This document shows positions 1 through 7,183 of a DNA stretch of 64,000 nt, piece by piece. Both the position numbers and the translations under genes were made by a program. The DNA is taken from positions 1 to 64,000 of the forward strand of contig JBGCFD010000045.1 of assembly GCA_045106765.1 (NCBI GenBank), read 5' to 3'. The stretch's first letter is position 1. Each line of letters begins with the position of its first letter. Source of the DNA: CAJQQY01 sp045106765. GTDB taxonomy: Bacteria > Bacteroidota > Bacteroidia > Chitinophagales > Saprospiraceae. The notes beneath the pieces are model-generated. The model saw nothing but the letters and a program-made list of their open reading frames with translations, ran no database searches and was not told the DNA's origin.

Positions 1-614
1 GTTCGAGATTCTAAATAATACATATGAATACCTCGAAGAACTTGTTCTAAAAAAACACCATAAGCTAGAAAAATGAATACGGCAAAACCTGTACGTCGGA
101 CCAACATTCCAAAAAATAAGCCAAGGGACATATATCCAAAACTCATTAAAAAGTAACGTGGAATATAAGTTACCAATCCTTGTGTGTAAACATCCATATA
201 AAATGGATCAGCATGAAATAAACCAATCAAAGTTCCGGATAAAAAATAATAAGCTGTAGCGATTAAACTAATAGCAAGAATGAAAATTATTTTTGCTGAA
301 AAATATTCTTTTCGAGATAGCCCCGTGATGATATTTTGTCGAAGGGTTTTATTCCCAAATTCCATAGAGATAGAAAGTACCCCCATAAAACCCAAAAAGA
401 AAAATCCAATCCAATTTCCAATGTAGCCTAAATATTTCCACACGTTTGGAAAAGTATAAAATCCTTGTGTTCCAAAAAAAGCAGCAGGCTCTTCTGGCAA
501 ACTTTTAGTCACCAAAAGGGAGACTGGTAATAATATTAAATACAAAATCGTCATTACAATAAATGGCTTGTAATTTTTGACTTTTAAAAACTCTAGTTTT
601 AATAAATGTATCAT
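1..614 (-). CDS. ABC-2 type transporter permease (partial, cut by window edge)
   Basis: An open frame on the minus strand begins at the ATG at 614 and stays open to base 1, so the C-terminal part lies outside the window. The visible ~204 residues start MIHLLKLEFLKVKNYKPF, followed by several hydrophobic segments (around residues 18-35, 65-85, 110-135 and 155-190). An early charged stretch before the first membrane segment is typical of ABC-2 permeases. The start lies 9 bases after the stop of the upstream ATPase gene, so the two form an operon and presumably one exporter. The substrate cannot be read from sequence; drug, lipid or bacteriocin-immunity export are all possible. Family assignment is from topology and context. 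Confidence 0.8.
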   Translation of the reverse strand, partial: MIHLLKLEFLKVKNYKPFIVMTILYLILLPVSLLVTKSLPEEPAAFFGTQGFYTFPNVWKYLGYIGNWIGFFFLGFMGVLSISMEFGNKTLRQNIITGLSRKEYFSAKIIFILAISLIATAYYFLSGTLIGLFHADPFYMDVYTQGLVTYIPRYFLMSFGYMSLGLFFGMLVRRTGFAVFIFLAYGVFLEQVLRGIHMYYLESR

Positions 615-623
615 GGTTTTCGT

Positions 624-1514
624 TTAGTTTTTGCTAGTGATTTCTAAAAATTCTGATTCCAAACTCTTCGCTTTCGCTACTAAATGAGTTAATGTAATAC
701 CATTGTTATGTGCCATTTGATTAATCTCGGCTGTGGAAAATTCACTATCAACATAAAGGATTAATTTTCCTTCTTTTTCATCTAGTTTTGTGATTCGAGA
801 ATCGTTGGATAATATATTTTTTAAACCATCTAGGTTGGATGCAGCAATCTCAATTTGAACATCATCACTAATAATTGAACCTACAGGACCCGAAATTAAG
901 TGGTTACCATTTTTGATAATAGAAACATGCGTACATACTTTTTCTACTTCATCCAAAATATGACTTGCCATAATAATAGTCTTTCCTTGTTTTCCGATAT
1001 TGACGATAGTTTCCCGAACTTCGGCAATTCCTTGAGGATCTAATCCATTGGTTGGTTCATCAAAAATCAAAACATCAGGATCGCCAATCATTGCCCCTGC
1101 AATTCCTAATCGTTGTTTCATACCTAGAGAATAAGCACGAAAAGGAGATGTTTTTCGATGAGCCAAGTTGACTATTTCTAACAATTCATCGATGCGTGGA
1201 TTATTTACTTTTTTGATGTGTGCGATGATTTTGAGATTGTCCACCGCATTTTTATAAGGATAAAAATTAGGTGTTTCAAGTAAGGCTCCTAAATTTTTTC
1301 GAGCATTCTCTCCATATTTTCCTTCGAACCAATTGTAGTCGCCACTATCTTTTTTGATGATGTCGAGCACCATGCCGAGGAAGGTAGTTTTACCACTTCC
1401 GTTAGGACCGAGGATTCCGAGAATTTGCCCTTCGTCCACTTGGAGGGAAAGTCGATTGACCGCTTTGATTGGGCCGTATCTTTTGGAGAGTTCGTTGGTT
1501 TGGAGTACAGTCAT
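624..1514 (-). CDS. ABC transporter ATP-binding protein
   Basis: A 296-residue ABC ATPase with every core motif: Walker A GPNGSGKT near residue 36, a signature stretch YSLGMKQRLGIAGAM near residue 128, and Walker B DVLIFDEPTNGLDP followed by an H-loop region (ASHILDEVEKVC). The C-terminal ~80 residues form the extension usual in ATPases paired with ABC-2 permeases. It is the first gene of a two-gene operon with the permease downstream. A TTG-N19-TATTTTTG promoter lies 48-77 bases upstream of the ATG. The cargo is unknown. Confidence 0.93.
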   Translation of the reverse strand: MTVLQTNELSKRYGPIKAVNRLSLQVDEGQILGILGPNGSGKTTFLGMVLDIIKKDSGDYNWFEGKYGENARKNLGALLETPNFYPYKNAVDNLKIIAHIKKVNNPRIDELLEIVNLAHRKTSPFRAYSLGMKQRLGIAGAMIGDPDVLIFDEPTNGLDPQGIAEVRETIVNIGKQGKTIIMASHILDEVEKVCTHVSIIKNGNHLISGPVGSIISDDVQIEIAASNLDGLKNILSNDSRITKLDEKEGKLILYVDSEFSTAEINQMAHNNGITLTHLVAKAKSLESEFLEITSKN

Positions 1515-1561
1515 AATGTTTTGTTTTGATTCATAGAATTTATCTGTGAATTATTTTTTAT

Positions 1562-1591
1562 CAAAAATAACTTTCTATAGCTCGTCGACAA
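1562..1591 (-). promoter_or_regulatory. Bacteroidota-type promoter of the ABC transporter operon
   Basis: Read on the minus strand, TTG (1591-1589) is followed after 19 bases by TATTTTTG (1569-1562). This matches the Bacteroidota TTG-N17-23-TAnnTTTG consensus. A transcript would start near 1555, about 40 bases before the ATPase ATG. The match is by eye. Confidence 0.6.
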
Positions 1592-1631
1592 ATATTTAAG
1601 GATAAAATGTTGATTTGATTGGACGAAGTTG

Positions 1632-1667
1632 GGAATATCGAATATCGAACAAGGAATATTCAATGTC
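1632..1667 (+). repeat. Dispersed intergenic repeat, GAATATC-type word
   Basis: A run built from GAATATCGAATATCGAAC followed by AAGGAATATTCAATGTC. The same ~36-base string, with about three substitutions, occurs on the opposite strand at 39521-39558, between two convergent genes. A shorter relative follows the TamL-like gene near 15266. It is seen directly; function unknown. Confidence 0.6.
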
Positions 1668-1812
1668 AGAGTTGACGATACTTTTAATGCTTTACTATGT
1701 GAGGCTTCTTCAAAATTATTAAGTCTCAGATTATTGTTCTTAATTGATATTCCTATCCTTTGATTTTTGACGGTGCGTGCGGCGACCAAATTTACATCTC
1801 ATAGCAAAAAAA

Positions 1813-1838
1813 TAGAGACAAGGCATACCTTGTCTCTA
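1813..1838. terminator. Hairpin, possible terminator of the sigma/anti-sigma operon
   Basis: A perfect 11-bp stem (TAGAGACAAGG paired with CCTTGTCTCTA) around a CATA loop, about 50 bases downstream of the gene ending at 1890. On the minus strand it is followed by TTTTTTTGC, so it fits an intrinsic terminator for that operon. Its symmetry also resembles mobile hairpin repeats. Confidence 0.5.
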
Positions 1839-1889
1839 CGTGTTGGATTTGTCGTTTTGTTTATTAAACTAAACTATTATAAAAAGAAT

Positions 1890-2582
1890 CTATTTTTCAT
1901 CAGATAAAGCATCGCCACCTGGCAAGGTAATCGGATCTTGTTGAAAAATAGAAATTGGTTTTTTTGAAATTTTATTTTTATTTGGAAGAGCCGCTTCCAA
2001 ATTTTCAATGGGTAATTTTAAAAGTGGTTGTAAACTTTTTTCAATAATATCTTGATCTACTGCTGAGATAAAATCTTCATCATCGTCTATGGATGACCAA
2101 AAATCTTCCAAAGTTTTATCGTCTTCTAAGTAAAGTTCTTCACTTGCTGAAGTTTCTTTTTTTTCATCATTACCAATGGCAAAAACGAAGTCCGAGTTTT
2201 CTTCGGGTATTATTTTTTCATCAATAGTATTTGTGGAAGCTATTTCTGAGTTTTTAGTCTCAATACTTATATTTTCTTTTTTATCAAAAAATAAAATAGC
2301 GACCATAAAAATAATTAAAACAGCAGCAATTCGACTTAACCAATTTAATTGATTTCTGACCAATAAAGAAAGTGGTAATTCTCGTTTTATGTTGGCCCAA
2401 ATTTTAGGATTAGGAGTTGGTTCAATTTCGCTGAGATTATTTTTAGCGAAAGCATCCAATTCTTCTCCATCAAGTTGAGAAGCAATTTTTTGCCAATTAT
2501 TATTATTAGAAGGAGGAGGAGTAAAGTTGGCTAATTTATCTTTAAAAACCTTCTCTCCGTTTTTAGAAGTATCTTTTTGCAT
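1890..2582 (-). CDS. Single-pass membrane protein, probable anti-sigma partner
   Basis: 230 residues, not assigned to a named family. The first ~80 residues are polar and probably cytoplasmic. One membrane segment lies near residues 83-102 (IAAVLIIFMVAILFF). An acidic, low-complexity ~125-residue tail would be periplasmic. The gene starts 3 bases after the stop of the ECF sigma gene. That position, and a short cytoplasmic-TM-periplasmic layout, is typical of Bacteroidota anti-sigma factors. It has no zinc-finger HxxxCxxC motif and no FecR domain. The anti-sigma role is inference from context. Confidence 0.7.
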   Translation of the reverse strand: MQKDTSKNGEKVFKDKLANFTPPPSNNNNWQKIASQLDGEELDAFAKNNLSEIEPTPNPKIWANIKRELPLSLLVRNQLNWLSRIAAVLIIFMVAILFFDKKENISIETKNSEIASTNTIDEKIIPEENSDFVFAIGNDEKKETSASEELYLEDDKTLEDFWSSIDDDEDFISAVDQDIIEKSLQPLLKLPIENLEAALPNKNKISKKPISIFQQDPITLPGGDALSDEK

Positions 2583-2585
2583 CAG

Positions 2586-3221
2586 TTATTTAAGTAATTT
2601 AATATTTCTTTTTAGAGTGGCTCTTGCTCTGGCTAATTGAGATTTGGAAGTTCCTTCTGAGATGCCAAGCATTTTGCCAATTTCCTTATGATTGTATCCT
2701 TCGATGGCATATAAATTAAAAACTGTCCGATAACCATCAGGTAATTTTTGCACTATTTTAAGTAAGTCTTGTGTAGCAAGTTGATCAATTACGATACTAT
2801 CAAAACCTATTTCGTTGGCTTGATCTATTTCAACAAAAAACTTTCGATTATTCGCTTTTCGATAATGTTCTATTGATGTATTAATAAAAATCCTTTTCAT
2901 CCATCCTTCAAAAGAACCTTCGTAACGGAACATGTGCAATTTGTTAAACACTTTGATAAATCCTTCTTGCAGCAGATCTTCTGCCGTCGAATAATCATGT
3001 CCATAGCGAAGACAAATACCAAACATTTTTGGAGAAAAATATTGGTACAATGATTCTTGTGACTCTCGATGCCCAGCAATACATGCTTTCAAAACATCTT
3101 GAGTTACAATCCCTTCTAGGTATGTTGTTTTTTCCAAACGGTTAAAATTTAGTTTCGACATTCGGATTAGTTTTTTTGTTTCTAACCCTAAAATAGCATT
3201 TAGAAAATTGTTAGTGAACAA
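2586..3221 (-). CDS. ECF-type RNA polymerase sigma factor
   Basis: Sigma-70 family, 211 residues from the first ATG. Region 2 is recognisable (AEDLLQEGFIKVFNKL, then FEGWMKRIFINTSIEHYRK). Region 4 has the helix-turn-helix NHKEIGKMLGISEGTSKSQL. There is no sigma 1.1 or region 3, as expected for ECF factors. The first 20 residues look atypical, and translation may begin instead at Met21 (base 3161, MSKLNFNR). It lies 59 bases downstream of rdgB on the same strand and directly upstream of its probable membrane regulator. The signal it responds to is unknown. Confidence 0.92.
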   Translation of the reverse strand: MFTNNFLNAILGLETKKLIRMSKLNFNRLEKTTYLEGIVTQDVLKACIAGHRESQESLYQYFSPKMFGICLRYGHDYSTAEDLLQEGFIKVFNKLHMFRYEGSFEGWMKRIFINTSIEHYRKANNRKFFVEIDQANEIGFDSIVIDQLATQDLLKIVQKLPDGYRTVFNLYAIEGYNHKEIGKMLGISEGTSKSQLARARATLKRNIKLLK

Positions 3222-3280
3222 TATGAATTATTATTTACTAACATCTTTTGCTTAATGCTATGTAATTGTTTGGTTACCAG

Positions 3281-3865
3281 CTAGTTGTATTTGTTAGAAA
3301 GCCATTCGATTAATTGCCGAACTGCTCGTCCACGGTGACTAATTTTATTTTTTTCAGCACTTCCCATTTCTGCGAAGCTAATTTTTTGATCTTCAGGTAA
3401 AAAAATAGGATCGTAGCCAAAGCCATCTATTCCTGTTTTTTCAAAAGCAATTTTACCATTGACAATTCCTTCAAAAGTAAATTCTTCTTTATCAATAATT
3501 AAAGCAACGACCGTTTTAAATCTTGCCTTTCGATTGTCTTTGGTTTTCAATTTTTCCAAAACTAAATTCATATTATCTTCCGAATTTCGCTGCTCTCCGG
3601 CATAGCGAGCAGAGTAAACTCCAGGTTCCATATTCAAGCTTTCAATTTCTAAACCGGTGTCTTCGGCAAAACAATTGACACCATAATTATCGACTACATA
3701 TCTTGCTTTCTGCAAAGCGTTGCCTTTTATAGTTGGTTGCGTTTCAGGAATATCTTCATGGCAACCAATGTCTTTTAGTCCGATGATTTCAAATTGATTA
3801 TCAAGAAGTTCTTTTACTTCTTTTATTTTATTTGGATTGCTTGTAGCAAATACTATTTTTTTCAT
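3281..3865 (-). CDS. rdgB: RdgB/HAM1 family XTP/dITP diphosphatase
   Basis: A 194-residue non-canonical purine NTP pyrophosphatase, the usual family length. It hydrolyses dITP, XTP and related damaged nucleotides to monophosphates, keeping them out of nucleic acids. Diagnostic motifs are the N-terminal FATSNPNKIKEVKELL, the metal/base site AEDTGLEIESL with SARYAG, FGYDPIFLPED, and the C-terminal ISHRGRA. Cytosolic. It may be co-transcribed with the sigma gene 59 bases downstream, although the two functions are unrelated. Confidence 0.95.
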   Translation of the reverse strand: MKKIVFATSNPNKIKEVKELLDNQFEIIGLKDIGCHEDIPETQPTIKGNALQKARYVVDNYGVNCFAEDTGLEIESLNMEPGVYSARYAGEQRNSEDNMNLVLEKLKTKDNRKARFKTVVALIIDKEEFTFEGIVNGKIAFEKTGIDGFGYDPIFLPEDQKISFAEMGSAEKNKISHRGRAVRQLIEWLSNKYN

Positions 3866-3959
3866 AACGACTAATTGTGAATGGTTAATTGTTAATGATT
3901 AATAATACCATGTTGGGATTCCATAGTGGTGTTAATCATTTATCATAAACTGTTAACCA

Positions 3960-4436
3960 TTATTTTAAAAATAGAGTTTTCATTCCTCCCCAAAGTGCTC
4001 CTTTTAACGCTTTATCATTTTCAATCATTGACAATCCATCAGCGAACAAAAATCCATTTTCATAAAAATGGAAAGGAACATATTTTTGCACTTCGAGATT
4101 TAATCCAAAATGCTTTGGTTCAAAACCAAAAATCAACAAATTGTCAATGCCGCCAGAAGAATGAGTTTGTGCTATTTTTGTCCGTAGTGCGATGAAACTA
4201 AATGTCTCTTTTGGAGTTATCTTTAATAACAGAATGTCTTTCTCTATATCGAATTTTGCGGCAGCAAGAATTTTCTTTAAAAATTCTAAACGTTCCTCAC
4301 TTTCATCATTCTTATTAAAGACGACGAGGAGCTTTTTTTGGTTGCTTCCACTACACTTTTTGAGCATCTCAAGTGGTTCATTAAGAGGAATAACCGAAAA
4401 GTCTAAAAATGCACTCTGCGAAATATTATTTTCCAT
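3960..4436 (-). CDS. Hypothetical protein
   Basis: 158 residues, soluble, with no signal peptide, membrane segment or motif I recognise. Predicted strands alternate with helices (KKLLVVFNKND, DILLLKITPKE, DNLLIFGFEP), suggesting a small alpha/beta domain. Codon use matches the neighbours and the frame occupies most of the gap between rdgB and ilvE, so it is probably real. It is divergent from ilvE, with 106 bases between the starts. No function is proposed. Confidence 0.65.
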   Translation of the reverse strand: MENNISQSAFLDFSVIPLNEPLEMLKKCSGSNQKKLLVVFNKNDESEERLEFLKKILAAAKFDIEKDILLLKITPKETFSFIALRTKIAQTHSSGGIDNLLIFGFEPKHFGLNLEVQKYVPFHFYENGFLFADGLSMIENDKALKGALWGGMKTLFLK

Positions 4437-4514
4437 CGAACTGTTTTTTTGTACAATAAAGAATAAAAATTTGTATTTTAATCAAAAACATTAGAAAAAG
4501 TGGATGATTTTAAT

Positions 4515-4522
4515 TATTTTTG
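4515..4522 (+). promoter_or_regulatory. TAnnTTTG element upstream of ilvE
   Basis: TATTTTTG lies 20 bases before the ilvE ATG at 4543. No well-placed upstream TTG is visible, so this is a partial match. Confidence 0.35.
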
Positions 4523-4542
4523 AAAAAAAACCCGTTTAATTT

Positions 4543-5622
4543 ATGAACTATAAAATAGAAACCACCAAAGTTAACAAATCTCGTCTTTCTGAAATCGATT
4601 TTGACAATATTCCATTTGGAAAAATGTTTTCTGACCATATGTTTTCTGCTGATTACATTGATGGAGAATGGACGAATTTACAAATTATTCCTTTTGCTCC
4701 ATTGGAAGTAAGTCCCGTCAATTTGGCCTTACATTATGGACAATCCATTTTTGAAGGAATGAAAGCTTCCAAAATGAATGATGGCACTCCTGCCTTATTA
4801 CGACCTGAATTACATGTACAAAGATTGAATGCTTCTGCTGATAGAATGTGTATGCCTAATGTTCCTGAAGATTTATTTTTGCAAGCGTTGCATGAATTAG
4901 TTGGAATGGAAAGTGGATGGATTCCTCAAAAAGAAGGAAGTGCTCTTTACATTCGACCAGTTATGTTTGCGATGGATGCGAAATTAGGCGTAGCTGTTTC
5001 TGAGACTTATAAGTTTTTGATTATTACCGGACCAGTTGGACCTTACTATCCAAAACCTGTAAAATTATTGGCAGATACTCAATATATCAGAGCTGCACAT
5101 GGTGGAGTAGGAGAGGCAAAAACTGCAGGTAACTATGCTGCGTCTTTATATCCAGCTAAGAAGGCAATGGAAAAAGGTTATGACCAAATTCTATGGTTGG
5201 ATGCTAAGGAGTTTAAATATGTACAAGAAGTAGGAACGATGAATATCTTTTTTGTCATTGACGGAAAAGTGGTTACACCTCAAACTACTGGTACAATTCT
5301 AAAAGGGATTACTCGAAAAATGATTATCCATATTTTGAAAGATCAAGGAATTGACGTGGAGGAACGATTGGTTAGCATTCATGAAGTAGTGGAAGCTCAC
5401 AAGGATGGTCGTTTGACTGAAGTTTTTGGAGCAGGAACAGCTGCCGTTATTTCAAATGTGGAATTGATTTCTTATGATGGAACGGATATGAAAATGCCTC
5501 CAATTGAGACGCATAAAATTGCGCATATGTTGAAAAATACAATTAATGGAATCCGAAGTGGAGAAGTGGCTGATAAGTTTGATTGGGTGGTTCCTGTGAA
5601 AAGAGAGACTGCGAAAGTTTAA
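4543..5622 (+). CDS. ilvE: Branched-chain-amino-acid aminotransferase
   Basis: A 359-residue fold-type IV PLP aminotransferase. It catalyses the last step of Leu, Ile and Val synthesis and the first step of their breakdown, using 2-oxoglutarate/glutamate. Visible family features are HYGQSIFEGMKA near residue 66, RPELHVQRLNASADRM near residue 85, and the PLP-lysine region GGVGEAKTAGNYAASL. Also present are the conserved EVGTMNIFF and the GTAAVI loop. Its length matches the longer eukaryote-like/Bacteroidota IlvE type. It is monocistronic and ends just before a terminator-like hairpin. Confidence 0.95.
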   Translation: MNYKIETTKVNKSRLSEIDFDNIPFGKMFSDHMFSADYIDGEWTNLQIIPFAPLEVSPVNLALHYGQSIFEGMKASKMNDGTPALLRPELHVQRLNASADRMCMPNVPEDLFLQALHELVGMESGWIPQKEGSALYIRPVMFAMDAKLGVAVSETYKFLIITGPVGPYYPKPVKLLADTQYIRAAHGGVGEAKTAGNYAASLYPAKKAMEKGYDQILWLDAKEFKYVQEVGTMNIFFVIDGKVVTPQTTGTILKGITRKMIIHILKDQGIDVEERLVSIHEVVEAHKDGRLTEVFGAGTAAVISNVELISYDGTDMKMPPIETHKIAHMLKNTINGIRSGEVADKFDWVVPVKRETAKV

Positions 5623-5653
5623 CTTTTAAGATTAAATTTTTGGAAAAATAATT

Positions 5654-5688
5654 AAGCGGAGTTTCGAAAAGGGCTTCGCTTTTTTTTT
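5654..5688 (+). terminator. Intrinsic terminator after ilvE
   Basis: An imperfect hairpin (AAGCGGA... paired with ...TTCGCTT) followed by an uninterrupted T run, about 32 bases after the ilvE stop. Confidence 0.6.
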
Positions 5689-5691
5689 GCC

Positions 5692-5802
5692 ACTGACTTG
5701 GACTGACTTATATGACTTTTTATGACTCTCCCATAATTTGTATTTTAAATAACACCTAACAAGAGAAGTCATAAAAAGTCATATAAGTCAGTCCAAGTCA
5801 GT
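5692..5802. repeat. Long inverted repeat between convergent genes
   Basis: Two ~39-base arms face each other across a ~33-base spacer. The left arm begins ACTGACTTGGACTGACTTA; the right arm is its reverse complement with one single-base difference near the loop. The arms themselves contain a repeated GACTTAT/GACTTTTTATGACT word. It sits between ilvE and the convergent bestrophin gene, 14 bases before the latter's stop. Confidence 0.85.
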
Positions 5803-5815
5803 AGTAAAAAAATAA

Positions 5816-6856
5816 TTACATCAATATTCCATTCTTTGCCTCCACCGCTGGCGGAATATTTGTTTCCCCCAACATTTGCTTCAAGTCAATCTCAATTACT
5901 CGACAAAGCGACAACATCGGAATATCATTCCCCAAACCTTCAAATGGATTTTCAGAGTAATCACCAATTAACTCCATCATCAAATAAACCCATCCAACTA
6001 GAATCGTAAATGGAATAGAAAACCAGGCTGAATATTCTCCCAATTTGTGAAATTCAGAAACCATTCCTAGTGGCAAAAGAAAAATAAAAATACCAACAAA
6101 GACAAAACTCATACTCCCATATTGGCGGGGTAAAGGAAATTTTTTGATACGCTCACATTTTCCTTGATGTGTATAAAAATCATTCAACAATTTTTGTAAT
6201 TCCATGTGGCGAAAATCATCAATCAAATCTAATTTTCGAAGATGTTGAAGGTCTTGTGATTGTTGATCGATAATTTGCGTAGCGGTATTTTTAAAATTAA
6301 TTAAACGGGTGACTTCTTCTTTCGGGAGGTATTCTTCCAGTTGTTTTTCAGTTACACCATCAGCGTTACTAAGACCAAAACCAAAACGTTTCATTCGTTT
6401 CTTAGTCGTTCTTCCTACATGGTTATTTAGACTAATATGTTCCCAAGGAGTAGGGATCAAAAGTTGACTTCTTAATGCATACAACCAGGCAATGTGTCGA
6501 TACATTAATTTTTTATGGATGTCTGCAAGTTCTTCTTTAGAATATTCTTTTTCTGAAAATTGGTCATTAATAAATGCCTTTACAGTAGTGCCCCACATTC
6601 GACTACTATTAATTATAGCACCCCAAATTTTCCGAGCCTCCCAAAGCCTGTCATAGGCACTATTATTTTTGAAACCGACATAAAAAGCGACTGCGGTACC
6701 AATGACAGAAAGTGGCAGCCATGGAATATGCAAAAACTCCCAATGGAAAAATTCATAAAAAGCAGTAACGAAAGTTGCCCAAGCAGTTAGCCAAATTAAA
6801 TGACCACCCGAAAATCGAAACATTTCTCTAATCGAAAAATTCTTATTTATGTACAT
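5816..6856 (-). CDS. Bestrophin family ion channel
   Basis: 346 residues, membrane protein of the bestrophin/UPF0187 family, which form pentameric anion or cation channels. The N-terminal signature is clear: a first membrane helix near residues 20-38, then IGTAVAFYVGFKNNSAYDRLWEARK with the conserved N-x-x-x-D-R-W-x-E-A-R/K block, followed by the family's long cytoplasmic helices. Two further membrane segments lie near residues 228-248 and 257-280 (GSMSFVFVGIFIFLLPLGM). A C-terminal N-P-F-E/G-N-D-I-P block follows. Monocistronic. Ion selectivity cannot be read from sequence. Confidence 0.9.
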   Translation of the reverse strand: MYINKNFSIREMFRFSGGHLIWLTAWATFVTAFYEFFHWEFLHIPWLPLSVIGTAVAFYVGFKNNSAYDRLWEARKIWGAIINSSRMWGTTVKAFINDQFSEKEYSKEELADIHKKLMYRHIAWLYALRSQLLIPTPWEHISLNNHVGRTTKKRMKRFGFGLSNADGVTEKQLEEYLPKEEVTRLINFKNTATQIIDQQSQDLQHLRKLDLIDDFRHMELQKLLNDFYTHQGKCERIKKFPLPRQYGSMSFVFVGIFIFLLPLGMVSEFHKLGEYSAWFSIPFTILVGWVYLMMELIGDYSENPFEGLGNDIPMLSLCRVIEIDLKQMLGETNIPPAVEAKNGILM

Positions 6857-6927
6857 ATTGATTTATTTTTTCAAAAACCCAAATATGTAAAAAAAATAAG
6901 AACTAAAAAAGTTTATAAATTACTGTA

Positions 6928-6990
6928 TGGATTTTATTCTAAATGAAATTGTATAGTGGGTCGTAAAACGTCCAACGTCTAACGTCCATT
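6928..6990 (-). repeat. Degraded copy of the ACGTTTTACG intergenic repeat
   Basis: Read on the minus strand this matches bases 10176-10238 over about 60 positions with roughly ten differences. Both contain GACGTTTTACG, then CACATACAATT or a close variant, then TTTAGAATAAA. One end (TGGATTTTATTC on the plus strand) resembles the inverted end TAGAGTTTATTC of the 10.2 kb units; the other end is not recognisable. The copies lie in opposite orientation on either side of trkA-trkH. Confidence 0.65.
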
Positions 6991-7030
6991 ATTTAAAGAA
7001 GGATTCCTTTTTTGATTTTTTGTGTTAAAA

Positions 7031-7063
7031 TTGAATATTCGATTATGTAATTGTTTAGTTTTG
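7031..7063 (+). promoter_or_regulatory. Bacteroidota-type promoter of trkA
   Basis: TTG at 7031-7033 and TAGTTTTG at 7056-7063, 22 bases apart, fit the TTG-N17-23-TAnnTTTG pattern. The predicted leader is about 115 bases. Confidence 0.45.
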
Positions 7064-7183
7064 CATCTTGATTTTTGAAGCATAAGAAATAAAATTTAAA
7101 ATGTGATTTTTTGAATTTTGTAAATAAGTGATTATCAATGTGTTAAGAGTGGGGAGAGTTTTTTTTTTATTAATAAAAAGTTC

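Larger units (their letters stand above)
1515..1889. other. Intergenic region with promoter, repeat word and hairpin
   Basis: 375 bases without a credible gene. It holds the operon promoter (1562-1591), a dispersed repeat word at 1632-1667 that recurs at 39521-39558, and a hairpin at 1813-1838. A 92-codon reading frame exists but lies over the repeat and promoter and resembles no protein. Confidence 0.6.
6857..7183. other. Intergenic region upstream of trkA
   Basis: 327 bases between divergent bestrophin and trkA genes. It holds a degraded repeat copy (6928-6990), the trkA promoter (7031-7063), and then a ~120-base AT-rich leader with no obvious structured element. Confidence 0.6.

Noticed and set aside
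1511..1789. 92-codon minus-strand frame upstream of the ABC ATPase gene
   Set aside because: It lies over the promoter and a dispersed repeat word, has no family resemblance, and its composition is that of intergenic DNA.
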